Shown here: piece by piece, positions 26,859 through 36,684 of the stretch | Layout: each line of letters opens with the position of its first letter | How positions within the stretch are numbered: position 1 is the stretch's first letter | Source: JBGCEZ01 sp045106735 | Lineage (GTDB): Bacteria > Planctomycetota > Phycisphaerae > Phycisphaerales > SM1A02 | NCBI GenBank assembly: GCA_045106735.1 | Contig: JBGCEZ010000048.1 | Location: forward strand, 1-55,914 | Length of the DNA: 55,914 nt | Direction of reading: 5' to 3' | Notes under the pieces: model-generated | Database searches by the model: none | What the model saw: only the letters and a program-made list of their open reading frames with translations | Told to the model about the DNA's origin: nothing | Position numbers and translations under genes: made by a program

Positions 26859-27508
26859 TGGTACTTGACCTCGGACTGGCCTTCCCAGATCAGCACGCCG
26901 CGGCCGACGTCCGGACCGCTGGCCGCGTCACGCAACTGCACGAGCTGAAAGGACATCAAGTAGAAGTCGGTCTGGCCGCTCGGGAGGTCGAAGATCTCGC
27001 CGGTGAGCATGTAGTCGGCCAAGGACGTGTAGTCCTGGGGAGCCGACCCAGCGGTGCGGTCACCGTACTCCGACGCTCGGGCGTCTTCGACGAAGCCACG
27101 TTCGCGCACGAATCGCAGGCCGTGCCGGGCGCCCGACGACGTCAGCCGACCTCGCGTGCGAACCAGGAACACATCGAGGTTCTGCGGACCGAGGGTCGAC
27201 GTACGGTTGACCATCTCGCCCACCACGATGACCGGCGGGTTCGTCGGGTCGACGATGTCGATCCGGCCGGCGATGTCCGCGGCCATCTTGTCGCTCCAAT
27301 TCACCAGCTCCGTCGATCGCAAGCCGCCGCTGCCCCATTCACTGGGGGCGTCGTTGGCCGGATCCATGCGGCCTCCGGCCGAGCCATACGTCCGGGGCGC
27401 GGTTTCGCAGCCGGCGGCGACGGTCAGCAGAATGCCGCCGGCGATGATGGCCAACGGTTGGAGGCGACGGAAGCGGCGGGCAGGAGACGCGGCAAGACGA
27501 TCGCTCAT
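26855..27508 (-). CDS. LpoB-like lipoprotein (first copy)
   Basis: The 217-residue protein starts at ATG 27508, with GGAG 8 nt upstream, and has a basic N-terminus, hydrophobic core and lipobox VAAGC (about Cys33). After a flexible region it has LVNWSDKMAADIAGR, PPVIVVGEMVNRTSTLGP, FLVRTRGRLTSSG, DYMLTGEIFDLPSGQTDFYLMSFQLVQ and a final GVLIWEGQSEVKYQ. These strands match LpoB-type penicillin-binding protein activators over the whole folded domain. It leads the four-gene lipoprotein operon and is divergent from the pyrophosphatase gene across 268 nt. Confidence 0.78.
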   Translation of the reverse strand: MSDRLAASPARRFRRLQPLAIIAGGILLTVAAGCETAPRTYGSAGGRMDPANDAPSEWGSGGLRSTELVNWSDKMAADIAGRIDIVDPTNPPVIVVGEMVNRTSTLGPQNLDVFLVRTRGRLTSSGARHGLRFVRERGFVEDARASEYGDRTAGSAPQDYTSLADYMLTGEIFDLPSGQTDFYLMSFQLVQLRDAASGPDVGRGVLIWEGQSEVKYQ

Positions 27509-27776
27509 GGCGGGAGCTCCGGTGAATGGCGGGGGCGGGGCGAGAACCACGGCGGCAACGCCGGCGGTCGACGAATGATGACACGACGGCGAGGGCCCGT
27601 CTTCCGGCATCATCGCATCTGTCGGCCGAATTCGTCGCGGAACCGCATTCAGAACGCCACCCATCGCCTTCCGGCGGCGGAACTTGCGCGTCTTCCGCCG
27701 GGCGGGTCAACTTTCGGCCACTTCGTGGCCGGCCATCGTTCTTCGCAGGCACCGGCGGCCGTGCTACCGTGCCTCC

Positions 27777-28391
<615 letters not shown>

Positions 28392-28436
28392 GCCAATCCG
28401 CGGGGCGCGACCCGTGACCCGCCACGCGGTCGACGA

Positions 28437-28486
28437 CTCTCCGCGCCCCGCGCCCCGCGCCCCGCGCCCCGCGCCCCGCGCCCCAC
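28437..28486. repeat. Tandem heptamer cgccccg, about six copies
   Basis: Five perfect cgccccg 7-mers at 28444-28478 are flanked by degenerate copies. It sits in the convergent spacer between the pyrophosphatase and the sugar dehydrogenase gene. Confidence 0.85.
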
Positions 28487-28532
28487 CGCCCACTCGCGGC
28501 TGACGCACCAGGCCCAACGCATGCACGAAAAA

Positions 28533-28564
28533 GGGCGGCGCCGGCTTCATGGCCAGCGCCGCCC
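28533..28564 (-). terminator. Rho-independent terminator of the sugar dehydrogenase gene
   Basis: The 13-nt arms gggcggcgccggc and gccagcgccgccc pair with one mismatch around a 6-nt loop. Read on the minus strand the stem is followed by TTTTTCG, so it is a classical intrinsic terminator about 84 nt past the stop at 28648. Confidence 0.85.
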
Positions 28565-28647
28565 TCATTGCATGCAAGGTGCCGCTCTCTCGTTGGGTGA
28601 CGGTCGTCACGCCTCGGAAGAGCGAACCGGCTCGCGACTCGGACGAA

Positions 28648-30090
28648 TCAGCCCGTCCACGCCGAGAGCAGCGACAGCACGTCGGCAAAGCCCACTTCGC
28701 CGTCTTGGTCGAGGTCGGCCGGGCAACCGGCGCACGGACCCCACGCCGAGAGCATGGCGAGCAGGTCGGCGAAGTCGACGTCGCCATCGCCATCGAGGTC
28801 CGGCGACGGGGCCGACTTCTCGCAGCTGTCCGGGATGCCATTGCCGTTCTCGTCGACCGGCGGCACGTCGGAGACGATCTTCATGATCTTGCCGCTGAGG
28901 CTGATGATGTAGAGCTCGCCGAGCTGGTCTTCGCCGAATCCGACGGGGTTCACGACGAGATCGGTGCCCTGGTTGAGCTGGGCGGTGCGTTCAATGTTCT
29001 GCACGCCGAAGCCGTCGTCGATCAGCGTCCAGATCTTGTTGGACCCGAAGTCGCCGTAGAAGTAGACGCCGTCCAGTTCGGGGATCGCGCAGCCGCGGTA
29101 GACCCGGCCACCGGAGATCGAGAAGCCGACGCTGTGCGAGTACACCTGGACCGGCAGCGTCAGGCTCGGGTCATTGCAGGTGCACTGGTTGCCGAAGCAC
29201 TGGAAGCCTTCCATGCATCCCCAGCCCAGGTTCGCGCCGCCAAGTTCGTTGGGGATGACGTTGACTTCTTCCCACGCACCCTCGCCCACGTCGCCGATCC
29301 ACATGTCGCCCGTCTCGGGGTCGAAGCTGGTGCGGAATGGGTTGCGAACGCCGCTCGCCCAAATCTCATCGTCGCCGGCCAGGCCGACGTACGGGTTGTC
29401 GGCGGGGATCGCGTAGTTGCGGTTCGGGTCGGCCGGGAAGTCGTCGCCGCTGGGATCGACGCGGAGGATCTTGCCGAGCCACTGGTTCGTCAGGTCCTGA
29501 GCGCGGGCCTGTCCGGAACCGGAAAAACCGCCGTCGCCCAGGCTGACGTGCAGCGTGCCGTCGAAGGGATGGCACTCGATGCTGCCGCCGTTGTGGTTGG
29601 CGGCCGGCTGGTTGACCTGCAGGATCGTGCGCGCACTGCCCGGGTCGGCGATCGTGGGATCGGCCGCATCGCGCTGGTACTCGACGATGCGGGTCTGCAG
29701 TCCGCCGCCGTTCGGGGCGGTGTAGTGCACGTAGAACTTTCCGGTGGTGGCGTGATCCAGCGGAAAGGCCAATCCGAGCAGGCCGCCTTCGAAGGTCGTG
29801 CTCACCAGACCGGTGATGTTGAGGAAGAGCGGACCGGTCCCGGTCTCGCGGTCGACGATGCGGATCCGCCCGGCGCGCTCAAAGACGTACAGATTGGCAT
29901 CATCGCCCGGGGCGACCTTCATGCCCATCGGGCCACTGAAGCTGCCAAAGAGTTCGGTGCGAAGGGTGACCGTGGTCTGATCGCCGGCGAGGGCGGCCGG
30001 GGCGAATGCGGCGGCGGCCAGGATCGAGCCGGCCACGAGGGTGGCGGCGGTGCGACGCGGAGCCAGGGAGCGAGTGAATCGACGGTGCAT
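28648..30090 (-). CDS. Secreted PQQ-type sugar dehydrogenase with dockerin-like C-terminus
   Basis: The 480-residue protein has a signal peptide (cleaved near ALAGD), then a six-bladed beta-propeller of the glucose/sorbosone dehydrogenase type (about 35-400). Visible elements are GSFSGPMGMKVAPGDD, GLLGLAF, YVHYTAPNGG, AANHNGGSIE, LHVSLGDGG, WASGVRNPFRTSFDPETGDMWIGDVGE and EVNVI. The last 50 residues hold two Ca-binding repeats (DLDGDGDVDFADLLAMLS, DLDQDGEVGFADVLSLLS) around WGPCAGCP, a Phycisphaerae-type dockerin. Members oxidise aldoses using PQQ. Start ATG 30090 follows GGAG at 7 nt. It is divergent from xylBA. Confidence 0.9.
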   Translation of the reverse strand: MHRRFTRSLAPRRTAATLVAGSILAAAAFAPAALAGDQTTVTLRTELFGSFSGPMGMKVAPGDDANLYVFERAGRIRIVDRETGTGPLFLNITGLVSTTFEGGLLGLAFPLDHATTGKFYVHYTAPNGGGLQTRIVEYQRDAADPTIADPGSARTILQVNQPAANHNGGSIECHPFDGTLHVSLGDGGFSGSGQARAQDLTNQWLGKILRVDPSGDDFPADPNRNYAIPADNPYVGLAGDDEIWASGVRNPFRTSFDPETGDMWIGDVGEGAWEEVNVIPNELGGANLGWGCMEGFQCFGNQCTCNDPSLTLPVQVYSHSVGFSISGGRVYRGCAIPELDGVYFYGDFGSNKIWTLIDDGFGVQNIERTAQLNQGTDLVVNPVGFGEDQLGELYIISLSGKIMKIVSDVPPVDENGNGIPDSCEKSAPSPDLDGDGDVDFADLLAMLSAWGPCAGCPADLDQDGEVGFADVLSLLSAWTG

Positions 30091-30563
30091 GAGCAATCTC
30101 CGGGGTGAGCCGTCTGGGGCAGGGATCGAGTCGGGGGCCTCAGCGGAAGCTCCATTGGAACGCCAGAAGCGACGCGAGGACAGTGTGAATTCGCCGCCCG
30201 ACGCAGGGAGATCCCGCGAGGTCTCGCGTGCGCCGAAGTTCTTCCGGCAAGGAGGGAAGACCAGGTGATGCGGGTCATTCCGGGGCCGGTCCCGCGCGGC
30301 CGGGTCTCCGCCCCGGGTCGCCGGTGATTGGTCACTCCGACGCGGCCGTGGGCGATCCGGGGAAGGCCCCGCGCGGACCAGCCGACCGAGCGTCGAAAAT
30401 TTTTCGCGCGCCACGAGGATCGCTTCGCGAGCCGGGGGCCGGAGCCCGGCGCAACGCTGCCGGCGTCAGTACGCTTGGCGCCGGATCGACGCGCTCGGCT
30501 CGGTGGGTGGCCACGCGGATCACCGGCGGGAACGCCCGCCCCGACATTCGACGGAGGATTCGC
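30091..30563. promoter_or_regulatory. Divergent regulatory gap between the sugar dehydrogenase and xylBA
   Basis: This 473-nt gap holds no credible ORF and must carry the promoters for both directions. In otherwise GC-rich sequence, 30394-30406 reads cgaaaatttttcg, an interrupted palindrome with 6-nt arms, about 160 nt before the xylB start. It could be an operator or promoter core. No sugar-responsive regulator gene is adjacent. Confidence 0.35.
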
Positions 30564-32126
30564 GTGCTGCTTGGAATCGACATCGGAACGTCGGCGGTCA
30601 AAGTGTCGCTGGTCGATGGCGCCCGCGGGCAGGTGGTCGCGGGTGGCAGTGCTCCGTGCGGCTTCGATGTGCCTCGGCCAGGATGGACCGAGACGCCCGC
30701 GCCGCGATGGTGGTCCGCCACGGTCGAAGCCATCGCCGACCTTCGCCGGGCGACGGGTCAGTCACTGGATGCCGTGCGAGCTGTCGGGCTCAGTGGCCAG
30801 ATGCACGGCGCGGTGCTGCTCGATCAGGCGGCGCTCGACGGCGCGGCGGATGGCCAGGTCGATGCGCTGCGTCCGGTCATCATGTGGAACGATCAGCGGA
30901 CGGCCGGCGAATTGCCCGGCATCGAAGCGGCGGCCGGCGGGCGTGCCGCCTTGGTGCGGGCGAGTGGCAACCGGGCGTTGGCCGGGTTCACCCTGCCGAA
31001 GCTGCTCTGGGTGCGGCGGCATGAACCAGAAACGTGGGCCCACGTGCGACGCTTTGTGTGCCCGAAGGACTTTGTGCGCTTGCAGTTGACCGGCGCCGCC
31101 GCGACCGACGTGGCCGAGGCCGCCGGAAGCTTGCTCTTCGATGTGGTGGCCCGCCGCTGGAATGCGGGGTTGGCCAGCGTGCTTGAACTTGATCCGGACA
31201 TCCTGCCCACCGTGCATGAGTCCGGCGCCGTGGCCGGGACCATCACCCCATGGGCCGCGGCGGCAACTGGCCTCCCTGCCGGCACTCCGGTGGTGGCGGG
31301 CTCGGGCGACAACCAGTGCGGGGCGGCCGGGGCGGGCGTGACCCGCGCGGGGCGCGTGCTCGCCACGTTGGGCACGTCGGGGGTGATCTACGCGCACGCG
31401 GCCGTTCCGCGGGTGGATGCGCCGGCGGACGGCGCGTCAGAGAGCGCGTCCGATGCCGCCGGCCGCGTGCACCTGATGTGCGCCGCCGATGGCCGCGCGG
31501 ACCGGGCGGGGGAGTGGTCGGTGACCGCGTGCGTGCTTTCGGCGGCCGGCGCTCTGCAATGGGCCCGCGACGTGGTCGCGCCGGACACGTCCTTCGACGC
31601 CCTGATGCACGAAGCGTCGCTCGCCCCGCCTGGCTCTGGCGGCGTGCGTTTCCTGCCACACCTGGCCGGCGAGCGATGTCCGTACCCCGATCCCGAAGCC
31701 CGCGGCGCGTGGACCGGTCTGGGGCTCGGCCACGGGCGTGGTCACCTGATCCGCGCGGTCTTGGAGGGTGTGACCTGCACCATGGCCGCGGCCCTTCAGC
31801 TGGTCGAGGACCTCGACGTGCCGGTTGATCGCGTGCGGCTCGGCGGCGGCGGCAACCAGGCAGAACTGTGGCGGCGGATGCAGGCCGATCTCTACGGCCA
31901 CCCCGTCGCCCGACTGAACGTTGAAGAAGGCCCGGCCTTCGGTGCCGCGTTGCTCGCGGGCGTGGGGATCGGCGACACGTCCGGGATCGATGCCGCAGCC
32001 GACGCCATGATTGAAGTCGCCGAAGTGCTCGACCCCGCCCCCCCCGCCGCGTACCGCACGCTGGTCGAGGAGTACGCCGACCTGTACGCCGCCCTCGACG
32101 ACCCCCGCGTTCGACGGTCAACCTGA
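30564..32126 (+). CDS. xylB: Xylulokinase
   Basis: The 520-residue FGGY-family kinase phosphorylates D-xylulose to xylulose 5-phosphate. It has the N-terminal LLGIDIGTSAVKVSLVD, the xylulokinase element LSGQMHGAVLL, WNDQRTAGEL, SGNRALAGFTLPKLLW, the catalytic-base motif GSGDNQCGAAG, FLPHLAGERCP, ARGAWTGL and the C-terminal RLGGGGNQAELWRRMQADLYG. Start at GTG 30564 with GGAGG 7 nt upstream. A Gly/Ala/Asp/Ser insertion of about 15 residues lies near residues 280-300. It is followed by xylA, 171 nt downstream, so the order is xylB-xylA. Confidence 0.95.
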   Translation: MLLGIDIGTSAVKVSLVDGARGQVVAGGSAPCGFDVPRPGWTETPAPRWWSATVEAIADLRRATGQSLDAVRAVGLSGQMHGAVLLDQAALDGAADGQVDALRPVIMWNDQRTAGELPGIEAAAGGRAALVRASGNRALAGFTLPKLLWVRRHEPETWAHVRRFVCPKDFVRLQLTGAAATDVAEAAGSLLFDVVARRWNAGLASVLELDPDILPTVHESGAVAGTITPWAAAATGLPAGTPVVAGSGDNQCGAAGAGVTRAGRVLATLGTSGVIYAHAAVPRVDAPADGASESASDAAGRVHLMCAADGRADRAGEWSVTACVLSAAGALQWARDVVAPDTSFDALMHEASLAPPGSGGVRFLPHLAGERCPYPDPEARGAWTGLGLGHGRGHLIRAVLEGVTCTMAAALQLVEDLDVPVDRVRLGGGGNQAELWRRMQADLYGHPVARLNVEEGPAFGAALLAGVGIGDTSGIDAAADAMIEVAEVLDPAPPAAYRTLVEEYADLYAALDDPRVRRST

Positions 32127-32190
32127 GCTGTGGCGGGGGACCGAACGCGAGCGATCTGCCGCCGCCGACCGCCGCCGCCGACCCGCCGCC

Positions 32191-32222
32191 GACCCGCCGA
32201 CCCGCCGACCCGCCGACCCGCC
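32191..32222. repeat. Four tandem octamers gacccgcc between xylB and xylA
   Basis: Four perfect 8-mers occur at 32191-32222, inside a wider run of ccgccgac words from about 32156 to 32260. It fills the space between xylB and xylA. Confidence 0.85.
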
Positions 32223-32297
32223 GCCGACCGCCGCCGACCGCCCGCCGCCGCCCACTGACGCCCCGTCTGGACCCGCCCGCGCTCTGGAGCTTTGCCG

Positions 32298-33506
32298 ATG
32301 CCTCGCACCGCCCGTTCCCCCCGATCCGGCCGCGCCGCCGCGTCGTCGCTCGAAATGTCTCCCACCTCGGCCGACCGCTTCACGTTCGGCCTCTGGACCG
32401 TCGGCCACCCCGGCCACGATCCATTCGGCGAGCCGACGCGTCCTCGGCTGGACCCCGTTCAGATCGTGGAGTTGCTGGCTGAGGTCGGCGGCGTGCACGG
32501 CGTCAACCTGCACGACAACGACCTGGTGCCGATCGACGCAACGGACGCCGAGCGAGACTCGATCGTCCGCGGCTTCAAGCGGTCCCTGCGGAAGGCCAAG
32601 CTCAAGGTGCCGATGGCCACGACGAACCTGTTCACCGATCCGGTCTTCAAGGACGGGGCGTTCACCAGTCCGGATGCCGACGTTCGGGCCTACGCGGTGC
32701 AGAAAACGATGCGGGCGATGGACCTGGGGGCCGAACTCGGGGCGAAGATCTACGTCTTCTGGGGCGGGCGCGAAGGGTGTGAGTCGGACGCGGCTCGTGA
32801 TCCAGTGGCGGTGCATGGGCACTTCCGCCGGGCGATTGACTTCCTCTGCGCCTACAACGAGCAACAGGGCTACGGCATGAAGTTCGCCCTGGAGGCCAAG
32901 CCCAACGAACCGCGCGGGCACATCTTCCTGCCGACGACGGGGCACATGCTCGCGTTCATCGCCACGTTGGCCCGGCCGGAGATGGTCGGCGTCAATCCGG
33001 AGGTCGCCCACGAGCACATGGCCGGGCTCAACATGACCCATGCCGTTGGGCAGGCCCTGGATGCCGGCAAGCTCTTTCACATCGACCTCAACGACCAGTC
33101 GCCGGGTCGCTACGACCAGGACTACCGGTTCGGGGCCGCGAACCCCCGCGAGGCCTTCTTTCTGGTGAAGCTGCTCGAGGACCGCGGCTACCGCGGGCCG
33201 AAGCACTTCGATGCCCACGCCTACCGCACGGCCGACCGGGCCGACGTCATCGCCTTCGCCCGGGGCTGCATGCGGACCTACAAGCTGCTGGCCGCCCGGG
33301 CCGCCCAGTGGAATGCCGACCCCGAGATCCAGCGGCTGCTCGCCCAGGCCGACGTGGCCACCGGCAAGGACATTGGCCGACCGACCGAGGCCGCCGCTCG
33401 CCGTCTGGCCGCTCGCCGATTCGACCGGGCCGAACTCGCCGCCCGGCCCCGCCCCTGGGAAGCCCTCGACCAACGGACCACCGAGATCCTGCTCGGAGCC
33501 GGCTGA
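32298..33506 (+). CDS. xylA: Xylose isomerase (Streptomyces-type)
   Basis: The 402-residue enzyme interconverts D-xylose and D-xylulose. By comparison with the Streptomyces enzyme it keeps the active-site positions: HDND for HDDD (catalytic His and the assisting Asp kept), YVFWGGREG around the substrate Trp, ALEAKPNEPRG (metal Glu and Lys), GVNPEVAHEHMAG (Glu and His), HIDLND and YDQDYRFGA (metal Asp residues), HFDAH. ATG 32298 has GGAG 8 nt upstream; an internal ATG at 32355 begins MSPTSADRFTFGLWT, nearer the usual start. It needs Mg2+ or Mn2+ and forms tetramers. With xylB it gives the standard route to the pentose phosphate pathway. Confidence 0.95.
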   Translation: MPRTARSPRSGRAAASSLEMSPTSADRFTFGLWTVGHPGHDPFGEPTRPRLDPVQIVELLAEVGGVHGVNLHDNDLVPIDATDAERDSIVRGFKRSLRKAKLKVPMATTNLFTDPVFKDGAFTSPDADVRAYAVQKTMRAMDLGAELGAKIYVFWGGREGCESDAARDPVAVHGHFRRAIDFLCAYNEQQGYGMKFALEAKPNEPRGHIFLPTTGHMLAFIATLARPEMVGVNPEVAHEHMAGLNMTHAVGQALDAGKLFHIDLNDQSPGRYDQDYRFGAANPREAFFLVKLLEDRGYRGPKHFDAHAYRTADRADVIAFARGCMRTYKLLAARAAQWNADPEIQRLLAQADVATGKDIGRPTEAAARRLAARRFDRAELAARPRPWEALDQRTTEILLGAG

Positions 33507-33841
33507 GCACTTTTCTTCTCGGAAATTCGATTCGTGGGCGCAAGCTGGATTCCCGGGCGGCGTATCCCCACGGGGTGCACGCTGGAACCCGCCGGAACCC
33601 GCGTGCGCAGATTTGAGGTCCGGAGCACTTCTTCCAGGATCCTTCCGGGACGTCGATTGGCTTCCATTCTTCGTTCGGGCCTCCGGGTTCGAAGCCGTCC
33701 TCCGGGGGGGTTTCGGGCCCGGTTGTCTTTTCTGGCCCAGCGACCCCGCCCGTCCCGCTGCTTCCTCCTCTCGCTCGGGGTTTCCCGGGTCTGCGCCTGG
33801 CTGGCAGCATCGCCGGCCGCGGCCGGCGGTACGCTCCCGAC
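33507..33841. other. Intergenic region, nothing recognised
   Basis: This 335-nt gap is GC-rich and slightly T-rich in places (gggggggtttcgggcccgg). No coding frame, RNA or stable hairpin was recognised. It should carry the promoter of the molybdoenzyme gene at 33842. Confidence 0.4.
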
Positions 33842-34963
33842 ATGACGACGAGCCCTTCTGACCCGTCCGCCGCCGCCCCCTCGGCTTCCGATTCGGCGAT
33901 CGCCGCGCGGGTTCCCCCGAACCAGTCCCTCGTTGCTCCCGGCCGCTGGCCGGTCGTTGGTGAGCGCGTCGCGACCCCGCCCGAGGGGCCGTGGACAGTG
34001 CGGATTCACGGAGCGGTCGAGCGGGAATTGAGCTGGACGGTCGACGAGCTTCGGGCCATGCCGCAGACCCGCATCGTCTACGACGTGCACTGCGTCACCC
34101 GGTGGACGCGGCTCGACGCTTGCTTCAGCGGCGTGCCCCTGGCCACCTTGGTGACCGCCGCCGGGCCCTCGCCCGACGCGACCCACGTGCGTTTCGTCGC
34201 CCATACCGAACGCCGGCACGATACGTCGCTCGTTCTCGGCGAGGCGATCGAGCTCGGGGCGATGGTCGCCCTGGCGGCCGACGATGCCCCGCTTGAGCCG
34301 ATTCACGGCGGGCCGGTGCGGATCGTCACGCCGGGGCGGTACTTCTACAAGAGCCTCAAGTGGCTGGCCGAGATCGAACTGCTCACCGAGGATCGGCTCG
34401 GTCACTGGGAAGGCAGTTGCGGCTACCACAACCGCGGCGAGCCCTGGGCTGAACAGCGCTACATGGCCCCGGACCTCGACCGCCGAACCGTTCTTCGGGT
34501 GATGGAGACGCGCGATTTCAGCGGGCTTGATCTTCGGTCGCTGGTGGCCGCCGGGCTCGAACTCGACGGCCTTTCCGCCGCTGGGGCCCAACTGCGCGAC
34601 GCCGACTTTCGGCGCGCGCGACTCGTCGGCGCCGACTTCACCGACGCGAACCTCTCGAACGCTCACTTTGAGCGGGCCGACCTTCGGAACGCGCGTTTTC
34701 TCCGGGCCGACGCCGAAGGCGCGAACTTCAGCGGGGCGGATCTGCGGGGTGCAGATCTTTCGGGGGCATCGCTTTTCGGCGCCTCCTTTGGGCCGGAAGC
34801 GGGGCCGGATACGACGCCGTCCACCGATGGTGTGCGGACGGATGCGGCGACGCGCATCGAGCCAGCGGCATTGGACGCACTGACGCCGGTGCAGCGGGCT
34901 TGGGTCGATCAAGCGATGCGCCGGGCGGCAGATGCGGCGAGCGGCGACGCGCCAGAGAGCTGA
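33842..34963 (+). CDS. Sulfite-oxidase-fold molybdoenzyme fused to pentapeptide repeats
   Basis: The 373-residue protein first has a molybdopterin-binding oxidoreductase domain (about 45-185): WTVRIHGAVERELSWTVDEL, YDVHCVTRWTRLDACFSGVPL with Cys84 as the likely Mo ligand, HTERRHDTSL, and GGPVRIVTPGRYFYKSLKWL. Then, after a linker, comes a run of pentapeptide repeats (about 226-315; LRDAD, LVGADFTDANLSNAH, LRNARF, ANFSGADLRGADLSGAS) that would fold as a right-handed quadrilateral beta helix. There is no Tat signal, so it is probably cytoplasmic. The substrate is unknown. ATG at 33842. The fusion is unusual. Confidence 0.85.
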   Translation: MTTSPSDPSAAAPSASDSAIAARVPPNQSLVAPGRWPVVGERVATPPEGPWTVRIHGAVERELSWTVDELRAMPQTRIVYDVHCVTRWTRLDACFSGVPLATLVTAAGPSPDATHVRFVAHTERRHDTSLVLGEAIELGAMVALAADDAPLEPIHGGPVRIVTPGRYFYKSLKWLAEIELLTEDRLGHWEGSCGYHNRGEPWAEQRYMAPDLDRRTVLRVMETRDFSGLDLRSLVAAGLELDGLSAAGAQLRDADFRRARLVGADFTDANLSNAHFERADLRNARFLRADAEGANFSGADLRGADLSGASLFGASFGPEAGPDTTPSTDGVRTDAATRIEPAALDALTPVQRAWVDQAMRRAADAASGDAPES

Positions 34964-35076
34964 GGGCAGCCGCCCCGTCGCCTCCTTGGGCACTGCCACC
35001 GGCCGCGCGCCGCGCATGACCCATCGCCACGCACGACAGGCGACCGCGTGCTGTGTATGGCCTCGCTCTGTGCACC

Positions 35077-35106
35077 ACCTCACACCGCGCAACCTCACAC
35101 CGCGCA
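35077..35106. repeat. Perfect two-copy 15-mer direct repeat
   Basis: The 15-mer acctcacaccgcgca is present twice head to tail. It lies between two convergent genes, immediately before a strong hairpin. Confidence 0.8.
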
Positions 35107-35109
35107 CAA

Positions 35110-35142
35110 CCGCGGCCGCGACGCTGAACGTCGCGGCCGCGG
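35110..35142. terminator. Strong bidirectional hairpin between convergent genes
   Basis: A perfect 14-bp stem, ccgcggccgcgacg with its complement, encloses the loop ctgaa. It lies between the stops at 34963 (plus) and 35189 (minus) and has no long T-tract on either side. It probably ends transcription from both directions. Confidence 0.65.
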
Positions 35143-35188
35143 GCCACTGTGCTTGCAGTTGTGGAGGCCGAAGCCTCGAGTCCCGTGA

Positions 35189-36346
<1,158 letters not shown>

Positions 36347-36684
36347 GACGTAAGGCTCCAGGTGAGCGAGCGAGTGACCGGTGGGTGCGGGTCCGGGCCA
36401 AGGCGGCCGGGCCCCGCGGGCGTTCCGCCAAGTGGGATGCACCGAGGCGTCGAAAGTTCCCGTCCAATCCATCGGAGGATCCTCGGGATGCACGCCATTG
36501 CAGTCTATCGGCCGCTCCGGGCCAGAATCGACGCTTTGAAGCGAGCTTCGGCTGATCTGTTGATGACCAGAGGCCCGGCCAAAATGCGAACAGGACTCCG
36601 GTTGGCCGTTCCGGCTTCGCCCGTCGCCCGTCGCCCGTCGTCCGCCGCCCGGCGCCCGCCGTCCGCCGTCCGCCGTCCATGACC
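36347..36684. other. Intergenic region carrying a heptamer array
   Basis: This 338-nt gap precedes the STN-like gene (minus) and follows the unknown secreted protein gene (minus). No gene was recognised. The only clear structure is the heptamer array at 36620-36678. Confidence 0.45.
36620..36678. repeat. Degenerate heptamer array (cccgtcg/tccgccg)
   Basis: Eight contiguous 7-mers and the start of a ninth: cccgtcg (three), tccgccg, cccggcg, cccgccg, tccgccg (two). The unit has the same length and a similar sequence to the arrays at 23887 and 28437. It lies just past the stop of the minus-strand gene at 36685. Confidence 0.85.

Noticed and set aside
33278..35107. Minus-strand frame of about 600 codons opposite the molybdoenzyme
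   Set aside because: The repeated FGPEK/RPKxGP words are just the antisense of pentapeptide repeats; the plus frame carries the real domains.
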